Positions 27,711 through 36,886 of a stretch of 64,000 nucleotides of DNA are shown here, one piece after another. A model generated the notes under the pieces. The model worked only from the letters and a program-made list of their open reading frames with translations, was not told where the DNA came from and searched no databases. Position numbers and translations under genes: made by a program. Location: positions 72,025 through 136,024 of the forward strand of contig JACKBY010000009.1 in assembly GCA_020634335.1 (NCBI GenBank), given 5' to 3'. The first letter of the stretch is position 1, and every line of letters begins with the position of its first letter. Source of the stretch: Promineifilum sp. GTDB lineage: Bacteria > Chloroflexota > Anaerolineae > Promineifilales > Promineifilaceae.

Positions 27711-29052
27711 GCCGCCGGCCGGCCGGCGCGATGACGGCGGCATTGGTAAGCCCGACTGCCCCCACTGCGGCGGGCTGGGCTACGTCGTGCCCGCGTTGGG
27801 GCCGGATGATCCCGGCTTCGGCCGCGCCGTCGTCTGCGTCTGCCGCGCCGCCGACCAGGAAAAGGCCCGCCTCGACAGCCTGATGAAGGTGAGCCAGATC
27901 GGCGCGCTGGCCGATTGCACCTTCGAAACATTCCTGCCCGAAGGCCACGGGCTGACGCAAGCCCGGCAGCGCAATCTGCGCCAGGCTTATGAACGGGCGC
28001 TCGACTACGCGCGCGCCCCCCAGGGCTGGCTGATCCTGAAAGGCGGCTACGGCTGTGGCAAGACCCACCTGGCGGCGGCCATCGCCAACTCCCGACTGGC
28101 GGCGGGGCGGCCTGTGCTGTTCGTCAACACCCCCGACCTGCTCGACCATCTGCGGGCCACGTTCAATCCCGAATCGACCGTCAGCTACGATGAGCGCTTC
28201 GACCAGGTGCGCAACAGCCCGCTGCTCATCCTCGATGATCTGGGCACACAGAGCAACAGCGAGTGGGCGCAGGAGAAGCTCTATCAGATTCTCAACTTCC
28301 GCTACAACGCCAAGCTACCCACGGTCATCACCACCAACCTCGACCTGGAATCCATTGAGATTCGGATGCGGTCCCGCATGGTCGACCCCAGCCTGTCACA
28401 GATTATCCACATCGCCGCCCCCGACTTCCGCCGCGCCGGTGTGGGCGACGAGCAGTCGGACCTGTCGACGCTGAACCTCCATGGCGACAAGACGTTCGAG
28501 ACATTCGATTCGCGCGACAACGAACTGCCGCGCGCACAGGCCGACAATCTGCACCGGGCGCTGCAACTGGCCGTGGCCTTTGCCGAACACCCGGCCGACT
28601 GGCTCGTATTCAACAGTGTGGCCTATGGCAACGGCAAAACCCACCTGGCGGCGGCCATCGCCAATTACGTCGCCGACAGCGGCGAGCCAGTGCTGTTCGT
28701 TGTCGTGCCCGATTTGCTGGATCATTTGCGTGCCTCGTTTAACCCCAGCAGCCAGAGCCGGCTGGACAAGCGCTTCGACGAGGTGAAGTCCGCCGCGCTG
28801 CTGGTGCTCGACGACCTGGGCACAGAGAGCGCCACCGCCTGGGCGCGCGAGAAGCTCTATCAGCTCTTCAACCACCGCTACAACGCTCGCCTGCCCACCG
28901 TCATCACCACCGCCGTGCCCATCGAGCAGATCGACCCGCGCCTGGCCTCGCGCATGCTCGACGGCATCCGCTGCACCTTCTTCGTGCTCGAAGCGCCCAG
29001 CTATCGCGGCAAGGGAACACGGCCGCGGCGGACGGGTGGCCGGCGATCATAG
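27631..29052 (+). CDS. DnaC/DnaI-like helicase loader with two tandem AAA+ domains
   Basis: A 473-residue protein. Four cysteines at 43, 46, 69 and 71 form a likely zinc-binding site. AAA+ domain 1 has Walker A GGYGCGKT (138-145) and Walker B LLILDD (198-203). AAA+ domain 2 has VAYGNGKT (330-337), with Val instead of the first Gly, and LLVLDD (390-395). Each domain ends in an arginine-bearing SRM segment. The two copies are very similar over about 150 residues, so the protein arose by internal duplication. Typical DnaC/DnaI loaders have one such domain. The start is the ATG at 27631 with GGAAGG ahead, inside the DnaD-like gene. Confidence 0.85.
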   Translation: MRSTREILNAAYNGKSRPNMTTSSAAEPPAGRRDDGGIGKPDCPHCGGLGYVVPALGPDDPGFGRAVVCVCRAADQEKARLDSLMKVSQIGALADCTFETFLPEGHGLTQARQRNLRQAYERALDYARAPQGWLILKGGYGCGKTHLAAAIANSRLAAGRPVLFVNTPDLLDHLRATFNPESTVSYDERFDQVRNSPLLILDDLGTQSNSEWAQEKLYQILNFRYNAKLPTVITTNLDLESIEIRMRSRMVDPSLSQIIHIAAPDFRRAGVGDEQSDLSTLNLHGDKTFETFDSRDNELPRAQADNLHRALQLAVAFAEHPADWLVFNSVAYGNGKTHLAAAIANYVADSGEPVLFVVVPDLLDHLRASFNPSSQSRLDKRFDEVKSAALLVLDDLGTESATAWAREKLYQLFNHRYNARLPTVITTAVPIEQIDPRLASRMLDGIRCTFFVLEAPSYRGKGTRPRRTGGRRS

Positions 29053-29220
29053 ATGCTGGAACCCCGGTCTCTTCCGGGAATGCTGTCGTCGATTTTTATA
29101 GGCTGCAAAATTCCACGCAACGGTGGGACAGGTTCGCATTGCGCCGTGTGCGCCTCAACAGTATCTCCCGTGGCGGCTAGCCTTGTCGTTCATCACCCTC
29201 GATCATCCACCTCTCGCACC

Positions 29221-29976
29221 TCATTGCAGCATCTTCTCCTCATACACCAATTCCCCCCGCAAAAACGCCTCCGCCTGCGGCGTGGCCGGCGCGGTGAAGA
29301 ACGTCGCCGCGTCCGCTTCCTCCACCAGCCGGCCGTTCAGCAAGAAAGCCACCCGGTCGGCCACCCGCCGTGCCTGAAAGATGTCGTGGGTCACCCAGAC
29401 GATAGTCATCCCTGTGGCGGCGGGATCGTCACGGCGACGGGCCTCGGCCACCAGCCGCTCGATGAGGCCGATGTTGTACGGATCCAGGTTGGCCGACGGC
29501 TCATCGAGCAGCAGCACGTCCGGCTGCAAGACCAGGGCGCGGGCCAGCGCCACCCGTTGCGCCTCGCCGGCCGAAAGCCTGGGAGCGGACTGCCCGGCCA
29601 GGTGGGCCAGCCCCAGCCGGTCGAGCCAGGCGTCACGCTCGGCCGCGGCCAGCTTCTTTCCCCGTAGCCGCAAGCCATAGGTCAAATTGGCGACCACGCT
29701 CCGATGAAGCAGCGCCGGGCGCTGGAATACGGTCGTCACCCGTCGTCGCTGCTCAAGCGGCCATTCGTCCGCAACCGCCCGCCCATCGAAAGTCAACGTG
29801 CCGCCGCTCGGCCGCTCCAGGAAATTGAGCAGCCGCAGCAAGGTACTCTTGCCCGCCCCGCTCGGCCCCAGCACCGCCAGCGCCTCGCCACGGCCGATCT
29901 CCAGCCGGTCGATGTCCAGCACACGACGGCCATTGTAGGTTTGTTGCAGGTCGGTCAGATAGTAGATAGAAGACAT
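29221..29976 (-). CDS. tupC: ABC transporter ATP-binding protein, tungstate type
   Basis: A 251-residue ABC ATPase with Walker A GPSGAGKS (37-44), signature LSAGEAQRVALARAL, Walker B VLLLDEPSANLDP and a H-loop in WVTHD. It powers import through the permease encoded upstream. The permease is clearly of the tungstate TupB type, which gives this gene its name. Molybdate is an alternative oxyanion. No substrate-binding protein is found in the neighbourhood. Confidence 0.78.
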   Translation of the reverse strand: MSSIYYLTDLQQTYNGRRVLDIDRLEIGRGEALAVLGPSGAGKSTLLRLLNFLERPSGGTLTFDGRAVADEWPLEQRRRVTTVFQRPALLHRSVVANLTYGLRLRGKKLAAAERDAWLDRLGLAHLAGQSAPRLSAGEAQRVALARALVLQPDVLLLDEPSANLDPYNIGLIERLVAEARRRDDPAATGMTIVWVTHDIFQARRVADRVAFLLNGRLVEEADAATFFTAPATPQAEAFLRGELVYEEKMLQ

Positions 29977-30023
29977 AGTGGGCAGTGACCAGTAAGTCAG
30001 TAACTCAGTGGGTTAGTAGGTCG

Positions 30024-30076
30024 CAATCGCTGTCGCAATAGCAATCGCAATCGGTTTTCGAAAGCGATAGCGATTG
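30024..30076. repeat. CAATCGC repeat and hairpin between tup genes
   Basis: CAATCGCTGTCG (30024-30035), CAATCGCAATCG (30042-30053) and, inverted, CGATAGCGATTG (30065-30076). The latter two form a 12-bp hairpin with one mismatch. Confidence 0.5.
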
Positions 30077-30084
30077 GGAATTCG

Positions 30085-30774
30085 TCACTCGTCACTCAAC
30101 CGATGAAATAAATAATTGGCGGCGAAAGCCAGGCCTAGCAAAATGATGCCCAGCGCCAGCGCCAGGGCGAAGTTCCCGCGGCGGGTTTCCAGAACGATGG
30201 CTGTTGTCAGGACGCGCGTCTGTCCCTCGATGTTACCACCCACCAGCATCACCGCGCCGACTTCGGAGATGATGCCGCCAAAGGCGGCAATGACCGCCGC
30301 CAACACGCCCAATCGCGCTTCCAGCATCATTGTCCACGCCAGTTGTGCCCGTGTGGCTCCCAGCGAGCGCACTTGCAGCTTGACAGTCGGGTCAATGCTG
30401 CGCAGCGCCGTCAGTGTCAGGCCGACGATGAGCGGCAGAGCAATAATCGTTTGGGCGACGATCATCGCCGTCGGCGTAAAGAGCCATTCCAGCCCGCCCA
30501 ACGGCCCCCGATTCGACAGCAGCAGATAGACGAACAGGCCGACAACCACCGGCGGCAGACCCATGCCGGTGTAGATGATTGGCAACACACAACCACCCGC
30601 CGGAATCCGGTTGCGCAGCCCCAGGGCAGCCCCTAGCGGCAGGCCGATGAGCGTCGCCAGCAAGAGTGCCCCGCCCGTCACCCGCAGCGTCAGACCGACA
30701 ACCTCCAGCAGCGCCGGGTCGAAGCCGGTTATCAGGCGCAAGGCTTCGCGGAGACCATCGATCAGGGTTTCCAT
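30085..30774 (-). CDS. tupB: ABC transporter permease, tungstate type
   Basis: A 229-residue inner-membrane permease with five to six spans. The segment SEVGAVMLVGGNIEGQTRVL and the following TAIVLETRRGNFALALALG are strongly characteristic of TupB tungstate permeases. The EAA loop RSLGATRAQLAWTMMLE contacts the ATPase. The ATPase gene follows 108 nt downstream. Tungstate would feed tungsten- or molybdenum-pterin enzymes. TupA is missing from the window. Confidence 0.83.
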   Translation of the reverse strand: METLIDGLREALRLITGFDPALLEVVGLTLRVTGGALLLATLIGLPLGAALGLRNRIPAGGCVLPIIYTGMGLPPVVVGLFVYLLLSNRGPLGGLEWLFTPTAMIVAQTIIALPLIVGLTLTALRSIDPTVKLQVRSLGATRAQLAWTMMLEARLGVLAAVIAAFGGIISEVGAVMLVGGNIEGQTRVLTTAIVLETRRGNFALALALGIILLGLAFAANYLFHRLSDE

Positions 30775-30885
30775 CTCAGGGCTGTCCCTCGTCTTCCTGC
30801 CGGTCGTTATGAATTCGGATCATAGCGCAACGAGAATAATATCCTGGCAGAAGAGAGTGGCATTGAGGAAGCAGCGCGGGGAGCG

Positions 30886-32721
30886 CTAAGACTGGATGAC
30901 TTGCATCACGAAAAGCGCGATAGGGACGTCCGGCGCGCGAACGATTAGCGACTCCCCTTCGAGTTGCCGAAAGCAGATCACGTCGTCGCCGGCCCAACAG
31001 GCGCTGCCGTCCGGCTGCGTTTCTGCCTCCGTCTGCCACAGCGCGGCCGGATAATCGGGATAGACTTCGGCGAATTCGAGCGCGTCCTCCGGCGTGTCCC
31101 ACACCAGCCGCAGGGCCATGACCATCTCGTCCGTCGCCTCGTTCCAGTAGACAGCATACCGGTCGCCGCCCCAGCCCGTGGCCGCCCGGTTGACCGTGGC
31201 GCTGGGCAATTGCTGGGCCAGGTATTGGCGCAGGTAGAATTCGCCCAGAATATCCCCATCGAGCAGCATCCAGCCCGTGCCCAGCGTGTCGTCCAGCGGT
31301 GGCAGTGTCACAACTTGCGGCGCGTCCCCGGCGCGATAGCGGTCGGGATGCAAGATTTGCTCCGTGGAGCGCGGCGGGTCGGCCCACGCGGCGTCGATGG
31401 CTGCGAACCCATTCTCGCGGTACAGGTCAATGACGAATTCCACCCCGTCGGTATAAGGGAATGCCAGATCGTTGATCAGCACCGGAGGAAATTCACTCAA
31501 ATAGTCACTATCCGCCTGTTCGGGATCGTTGAGGATAGCCTCCACCTCGACATCGCTGAAATAATCGCTCTCAAACAAGTAGAGATATTGCACCAGTTCG
31601 GCCTCGCCCTCGGCCAGCGCGCGCACGGCCGCCCGCGCCTCGGAATCGAGCGAGTCGTCGCTGAGGGCGTCGAGGTCATAGTATTGGTCTTGCAGGGCAT
31701 GGACAAACTCGTGGGCGTGGGTCCATTGGGCGGCCGGGTCGAGCAGCGCCCCATCATTAACCACAACGAATTCGGCCGTGTCCGGATCGTAGTAGCCCAG
31801 GATTCCCTCGCTCTGCAGCGTCACCTGCGCCGTATAGAGGTCATAGTCGCGTCCCAGAAAATCGAACGCACTCAACGCCAGCACCTCGGCCCGCGACTCG
31901 TCGGGCGTCGTCTCCGACGCGGTTTCGCGGGTGATGCGCTCGCGCAGCTCATCGCGGCTGAGCACAACAGGCACAACCGGTTCCAGCGGTTCCAGGCCGC
32001 GCAATTCGCTGACGTTGGCCTCGACCTCGGCGCGGATGGCGGCGTTGCGGGCCTCGGTGTCGGCCAGGGTGACCACGACCGAGTGCGGCTCGCTGCGGAC
32101 GTCGTTGAGATTCACCGCCGTTACAGTGAACACCACCTCGCCTTCTTCGGCCGGGGCCGGCCAGTCCACCGTGCGCGCGTATAGCCTTTCGCCGTCCAGG
32201 GTGTAGGTCGTATAGCGTCGCCCGTTGACGTCCAGCGTCAGGCTCGACAGCCCGGCGGCGTCGCTGGCGACGAGCACGATCTCGACCGGCGTCGAGATGG
32301 GCAGCGTGGCCGCTTCGGCCGGGGTAACGATGCGCGCCACCGGCGGCAGCGATTGCTGCTCCCCTTCCAGAGTTGCCAGGGCGCCGGCCAATTCATCCAC
32401 GTCGCTGGTGAGGGTGGCGACCCGGGTGGTCAACTCGTCAACCGTCTGCTGGCTCTCCACCAGTTGGCCTTCGAGCAAGCGGGTATCGCCCTCGGCCGCG
32501 GCCACATCGGCCGACAGAGCGTCGCGCGTGGCAACCGCGCCCGACAGCTCCAGTTCCAGACTGGCCTGCGCAGAGCGCAGCGTCTCATTGTCGGCCGAGA
32601 GATCGCGCAGGTTATCGCGGAAACGCAACTCGGCCTGGAATAAAAACACAAAGCCGGCAGCCACAACCATCAGCAGCATGATCAGGATTAGGACGGTGGC
32701 CGTCGATGGGGATGATTTCAT
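30886..32721 (-). CDS. Membrane-anchored coiled-coil zinc metallopeptidase
   Basis: A 611-residue protein. An N-terminal membrane helix (residues 9-28) is followed by a coiled coil (about 30-122), an Ig-like strand-rich domain (about 128-222), and a catalytic domain with HEFVH at 337-341 (HEFVHALQDQYYDL) and the downstream candidate third ligand in AEGEAE (370-375). This HExxH-ALQDQ family is common in Chloroflexota and has no known substrate. The peptidase would face outward. It is 111 nt upstream of tupB on the same strand; a link to tungstate uptake is not established. Confidence 0.75.
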   Translation of the reverse strand: MKSSPSTATVLILIMLLMVVAAGFVFLFQAELRFRDNLRDLSADNETLRSAQASLELELSGAVATRDALSADVAAAEGDTRLLEGQLVESQQTVDELTTRVATLTSDVDELAGALATLEGEQQSLPPVARIVTPAEAATLPISTPVEIVLVASDAAGLSSLTLDVNGRRYTTYTLDGERLYARTVDWPAPAEEGEVVFTVTAVNLNDVRSEPHSVVVTLADTEARNAAIRAEVEANVSELRGLEPLEPVVPVVLSRDELRERITRETASETTPDESRAEVLALSAFDFLGRDYDLYTAQVTLQSEGILGYYDPDTAEFVVVNDGALLDPAAQWTHAHEFVHALQDQYYDLDALSDDSLDSEARAAVRALAEGEAELVQYLYLFESDYFSDVEVEAILNDPEQADSDYLSEFPPVLINDLAFPYTDGVEFVIDLYRENGFAAIDAAWADPPRSTEQILHPDRYRAGDAPQVVTLPPLDDTLGTGWMLLDGDILGEFYLRQYLAQQLPSATVNRAATGWGGDRYAVYWNEATDEMVMALRLVWDTPEDALEFAEVYPDYPAALWQTEAETQPDGSACWAGDDVICFRQLEGESLIVRAPDVPIALFVMQVIQS

Positions 32722-33123
32722 ACCGTTTCCTCAATGCGCAACGCGCACGGAGATGCTACCTGAGGTAAAGGTATTTAGCAAAGGTATCACGGCCGCGGAG
32801 ACAGGGCTTTTCAGTAATTGATGGCTGCTCAACCCAGTGACCACGGTTCCAGCGCAGGCCCCTATGGTGGTCGTCAGAGTCGTACGGGCGGGATACCCGG
32901 TGAACAAGGGCTTAGGTGATCGGAGAAGGTTCATCGCCGGTTGTCTTGCCCATATGAGAAGGTCATTCCAGCCCGGCGATAAGAGCCATGTCGCGCCGAA
33001 GCACTCCACTGGCTGCCCAACGGCCGTCAACCATCAAAGTGATAGATTTTGACAGCGATCCGGCGTTATAGTCCCGAATCGATAGCCCCCGAAATCGGTT
33101 ATAGCTATATGGATATGATGCGT
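32722..33123. other. Divergent intergenic region
   Basis: About 400 nt between the metallopeptidase and the mevalonate operon. TTGACA occurs at 33049-33054 with TATAGT only 12 nt on, too close for a normal promoter. No repeat of the families described here is clearly recognisable and no gene is seen. Confidence 0.35.
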
Positions 33124-34416
33124 ATGGAAATGATGACGGAGATGGATGTGAGGACGTCGCGCTTGCCCGGCTTCTATAAGCTGGAGCTGGCCGAGCGAGT
33201 GGCTGTGGTGGCCGAGTGGGCCGGACTGAGCGAGCAGGAAGCGGCCGTGCTGGCCGGCGGCGGTCTTTCCCCTTCCCAGGCCGATTTGATGATCGAGAAC
33301 GCGCTGGGAACCTATGCCTTGCCGCTGGGCGTGGCCGCCAACTTTCTGGTCAACGACCGTGATTACCTCATTCCCATGGCCGTCGAAGAGCCGAGTGTTC
33401 TGGCCGCCGTCAGCCACGCCGCCAAGGTCATTCGCGCCGGTGGCGGGTTCACAGCCCAGGCCTCATCGCCGGTGATGATCGGCCAGATTCAGGTGCTCGA
33501 TGTCCCTGACGTGGCCGCCGCAACAGCGACGCTGATGAGCCACCGCCACGAACTGCTGGCGCTGGCCGACTCGTGCAACCCCAGCATCACGCGGCGGGGC
33601 GGCGGGGCGCGCGACATCGAGACGCGATCGTTTCCCGACACGCCCGTCGGCCCCATGCTGGTCGTCCACTTGCTCTACGATACGCGCGATGCGATGGGGG
33701 CCAATGCTGTCAATACCGCCGTCGAGACCATGGCCCCGCGCGTGTCCGAGCTGACCGGCGGGCGCGTCAACCTGCGAATTCTGTCTAACCTGACCGACCG
33801 GCGCACGGCCACCGCTCGCTGCACGATCCCGGCCGCCGAGCTGGCCCAGCCGGGTATCCCCGGCGCTGAGGTCGTCCGCTTGGTCGCCGAGGCCAATGCG
33901 TTCGCCGTCGCCGATCCCTACCGCGCCGCCACCCACAACAAGGGCATCATGAACGGCATTGATGCCGTGTGCATCGCCACCGGCAACGACTGGCGGGCCA
34001 TCGAGGCCGGGGCCCATGCCTACGCCGCCCGCGACGGCCGCTACCGCGCGCTGACCGACTGGCGCGTGGACGACAATGGCGACCTGTCCGGCGAGATAAC
34101 GCTGCCGCTGGCCGTCGGCGTGGTCGGCGGGGCCACGAAAGTGCATCCCACGGCACGGGTGGCCCTGAAGATACTTGGTGTCGAATCGGCTGGAGAACTG
34201 GCCGGGGTAATGGCCTGCGTGGGGTTGGCCCAGAATCTGGCGGCCATCAAGGCCTTGGCGACCCATGGCATCCAGAAGGGCCACATGCGCCTCCACGCGC
34301 GGCAGATCGCGCTGGCGGCGGGCGCGGCCGACGGGCAGGTGCAATCCATCGCCGACCAATTGGTCGCCGAGGGCAACATCCGCGTCGAGCGCGCGCGAGA
34401 ACTGTTAGGAAATTAA
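33124..34416 (+). CDS. mvaA: Class II HMG-CoA reductase
   Basis: About 430 residues. Sequence from SRLPGFYKLELAERV onward matches class II (degradative-type, NADH-preferring) HMG-CoA reductases: ENALGTYALPLGVAANF (substrate site), GANAVNTAVET, and the C-terminal catalytic histidine in GHMRLHARQIA. It interconverts HMG-CoA and mevalonate; with HMG-CoA synthase next door the direction is presumably synthesis, for isoprenoids. The start is ambiguous among ATGs at 33109, 33124, 33133 and 33142; 33124 gives the usual length. Confidence 0.92.
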   Translation: MEMMTEMDVRTSRLPGFYKLELAERVAVVAEWAGLSEQEAAVLAGGGLSPSQADLMIENALGTYALPLGVAANFLVNDRDYLIPMAVEEPSVLAAVSHAAKVIRAGGGFTAQASSPVMIGQIQVLDVPDVAAATATLMSHRHELLALADSCNPSITRRGGGARDIETRSFPDTPVGPMLVVHLLYDTRDAMGANAVNTAVETMAPRVSELTGGRVNLRILSNLTDRRTATARCTIPAAELAQPGIPGAEVVRLVAEANAFAVADPYRAATHNKGIMNGIDAVCIATGNDWRAIEAGAHAYAARDGRYRALTDWRVDDNGDLSGEITLPLAVGVVGGATKVHPTARVALKILGVESAGELAGVMACVGLAQNLAAIKALATHGIQKGHMRLHARQIALAAGAADGQVQSIADQLVAEGNIRVERARELLGN

Positions 34417-34444
34417 CGCCGGTCTCTTGACTGGTGACGAAGAC

Positions 34445-34470
34445 ACCGGTGAAAAAACCGGCGCTACGAG
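34445..34470. repeat. Possible partial copy of repeat family C
   Basis: CACCGGTGAAAAAACCGG followed by CGCTAC resembles the right end of the family C repeats (CACCGGATAAGAATCTGG, then CGCTAC, in the copy near 58000). It lies just before the HMG-CoA synthase ribosome-binding site. Confidence 0.3.
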
Positions 34471-34476
34471 GAAACA

Positions 34477-35553
34477 ATGACTGATTATGATCCCAAGAAC
34501 GGGTTGCTGAAGCCCGACCGGCCGGTTGGTATTGTCGGCTACGGCGCTTACGTGCCCCGCTACCGGCTGCCGGCGACCGAGATTTCGCGCATGTGGAAAG
34601 GCGGCACCGGCGGCACGCCCATCGAGGAGAAGGCGGTCAACGGCCTGGACGAAGACGTGGTCACCATGTCGATTGAGGCCGCCCGCGACGCCCTCCAGCG
34701 GGCGCAGATCGATCCGCAAGAAATTCGCGCCGTGTGGGTGGGCAGCGAGAGCCATCCCTACGCCGTAAAACCCAGCAGCACCATCGTGGCCGAGGCCATC
34801 GGTGCCGTGCCCAACACGCAGGCCGCCGACTGGGAGTTCGCCTGCAAGGCGGGCACCGAGGCGATGCAGGCGGCGATGGGCTTCGTCGGCTCCGGCATGG
34901 CGAAGTACGCGCTGAGCATTGGCATGGACACGGCCCAGGGACGGCCGGGCGATGCCCTGGAGTACACGGCTGCCGCCGGCGGCGCGGCCATCCTGATCGG
35001 CCCCGGCGAGGAGGCTGTGGCCGTCATCAATGGCTCCTTCTCCTTTGTCACCGACACGCCCGACTTCTGGCGGCGCGAACACGCCAACTATCCCTCACAC
35101 GGCGACCGCTTCACCGGCGAGCCGGCCTACTTCAAACACGTCACCGGCGCGGCCGAGCGACTGATGGAGCTGCTCGGCACGACCTCGGCCGACTACCGCT
35201 GGGCCGTCTTCCATCAGCCCAACGTCAAGTTCCCCGAGCGGGCGGCCAAGCTGCTGGGCTTTAGCAAGGAACAGATCGCGCCCGGGCTGCTCAGCGGCCG
35301 CATCGGCAACACCTACTCCGGCTCGACGATGATCGGCCTGACGGCCATTCTCGACGTGGCCGAGCCGGGCGACCGCATCCTGATGGTCAGCTACGGCTCC
35401 GGCGCGGGCAGCGACGCCTTCGACATCACCACGACGGAGCGGCTGGCCGAGGTGCGCGGGCTGGCAACCAGCACCGAGTCCTACATCGCCCGGCGCACGC
35501 CCATCGACTATGCCACCTATACGCGCTACCGCGAAAAACTGAAGATGAATTAG
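34477..35553 (+). CDS. mvaS: Hydroxymethylglutaryl-CoA synthase, archaeal type
   Basis: A 358-residue thiolase-superfamily enzyme condensing acetyl-CoA with acetoacetyl-CoA. The catalytic cysteine is C123 in EFACKAGTEA, the histidine is in FHQPNVKFP, and the C-terminal glycine motif is YGSGAGSD. It is of the archaeal type that works in a complex with thiolase and DUF35, both encoded downstream. GAGG stands ahead of the ATG. Spacing of 60 nt to both neighbours indicates one operon. Confidence 0.94.
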   Translation: MTDYDPKNGLLKPDRPVGIVGYGAYVPRYRLPATEISRMWKGGTGGTPIEEKAVNGLDEDVVTMSIEAARDALQRAQIDPQEIRAVWVGSESHPYAVKPSSTIVAEAIGAVPNTQAADWEFACKAGTEAMQAAMGFVGSGMAKYALSIGMDTAQGRPGDALEYTAAAGGAAILIGPGEEAVAVINGSFSFVTDTPDFWRREHANYPSHGDRFTGEPAYFKHVTGAAERLMELLGTTSADYRWAVFHQPNVKFPERAAKLLGFSKEQIAPGLLSGRIGNTYSGSTMIGLTAILDVAEPGDRILMVSYGSGAGSDAFDITTTERLAEVRGLATSTESYIARRTPIDYATYTRYREKLKMN

Positions 35554-35564
35554 TTTCCAGTAGT

Positions 35565-35600
35565 CAGTGGACAGTGATCAGCACTGATCACTGTCCACTG
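35565..35600. other. Perfect 16-bp hairpin between mvaS and thiolase gene
   Basis: CAGTGGACAGTGATCA, loop GCAC, TGATCACTGTCCACTG. No T run follows, so it is more likely an mRNA-processing or stability element, or a dispersed repeat, than a terminator. Confidence 0.6.
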
Positions 35601-35613
35601 CCCACCGACCATT

Positions 35614-36771
35614 ATGACAAACGTATCAATCATTGGCATCGGCCAAACCGACGTGCGCGAGCACTGGGACACGTCCATCCGCCATCTGGCGTGGTACGCC
35701 ATCGAGGCGGCCATGGACGACGCCCACCATAATCAAATCGACGCCATCTACGTGGGCAACATGCTTGCCGGGCAACTGAGCAACCAGAACCACCTGGGGG
35801 CGCTCGTGGCCGACTTCGCCGGGTTGCGCGGCACCGAAGCCCTGACGGTGGAAGCCGCCGACGCTTCCGGCGGCGCGGCATTGCGGCAGGCCGTTCTGGC
35901 CGTCCAGAGCGGTCTGGTCCAGACGGCACTCGTCGTCGGCGTCGAAAAAGTCACCGACGAGTCGGGGGCCACCATCCCCGCCGCGCTGGCGACGGCGCTG
36001 GACGCCGACTACGAGGCTATCCACGGCCAGACGTTAAGCGGCGCAGCCGGCGTGATGATGCGGCGCTATATGCACGAATATGGCGTGGCGCTGGCCGACT
36101 TCGCCGGGTTCAGTGTTAACGCCCACGCCAACGCCGCGGCCAATCCGCGGGCTATGTATCGCAACAAGCTGCGGCCGGAAGCCTTCGTCAAAGCGCCGAT
36201 GACCGCCGATCCGGTCAGCCTCTTTGATGAGGCTCCCACCGGCGACGGCGCGGCGGCGGTTCTCGTGACCACGTCCGAGCGGGCAGCCGACATGGTGGCT
36301 CGTCCCGTGCGCATCCTCGCCTCGGCCTTGGCGACCGACACAGTGGCCCTCCACGACCGGCGTGACTTGCTGTGGCTGGCCGCGGCCGAGCGCAGCGCCC
36401 GACGCGCGTATGAGATGGCTGGCCTGTCCCCGACCGACATCGACGTGGCCGAACTCCACGATTCGTTCACCATTCTGGCGGCGCTGTCGCTGGAGGCCTG
36501 TGGCTTCGCGGAGCGGGGGCAAGGTTGGCAATTGGCTCGCGACGGCGAGATCGGTCGCGGCGGCCGCATCCCCATCAGTACCTTCGGCGGCCTGAAAGCG
36601 CGCGGCAACCCGCCGGGGGCGACCGGCCTCTACCAGATCGTCGAGGTGGCCCAGCAGTTGCGCGGCACGGCCGGCGATTGCCAGGTGGCCGATGTGCGCG
36701 TGGGCTTGGCCCAAAACCTCGGCGGCATGGCCGGCACGGCCGTCACCCACATCCTGCAAGCCGATTCGTGA
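35614..36771 (+). CDS. Archaeal-type thiolase-fold protein lacking the catalytic cysteine
   Basis: A 385-residue protein of the SCP2/archaeal acetoacetyl-CoA thiolase family. By position it should supply acetoacetyl-CoA to HMG-CoA synthase. However, the nucleophile motif normally ACASGG reads ADASGG, so residue 83 is Asp (GAC) rather than Cys. The second catalytic motif, normally GHPxGATG, reads GNPPGATG with N332. The histidine in AELHDS (H282) is kept. Two independent active-site losses suggest it is a structural partner, or has a different activity. Overall length and fold motifs (GGLKARG, QNLGG) are intact. Confidence 0.85.
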   Translation: MTNVSIIGIGQTDVREHWDTSIRHLAWYAIEAAMDDAHHNQIDAIYVGNMLAGQLSNQNHLGALVADFAGLRGTEALTVEAADASGGAALRQAVLAVQSGLVQTALVVGVEKVTDESGATIPAALATALDADYEAIHGQTLSGAAGVMMRRYMHEYGVALADFAGFSVNAHANAAANPRAMYRNKLRPEAFVKAPMTADPVSLFDEAPTGDGAAAVLVTTSERAADMVARPVRILASALATDTVALHDRRDLLWLAAAERSARRAYEMAGLSPTDIDVAELHDSFTILAALSLEACGFAERGQGWQLARDGEIGRGGRIPISTFGGLKARGNPPGATGLYQIVEVAQQLRGTAGDCQVADVRVGLAQNLGGMAGTAVTHILQADS

Positions 36772-36886
36772 GAAGGAGATCATCCACAGATGACATAGAG
36801 GCCGCCGGGGCAAGACTTCTTAGCCCCTGGCGAAATTGGTTCACGCGTTCTTGCACCTGTGGAATCTGTTGATATCAGGAGGAAGT

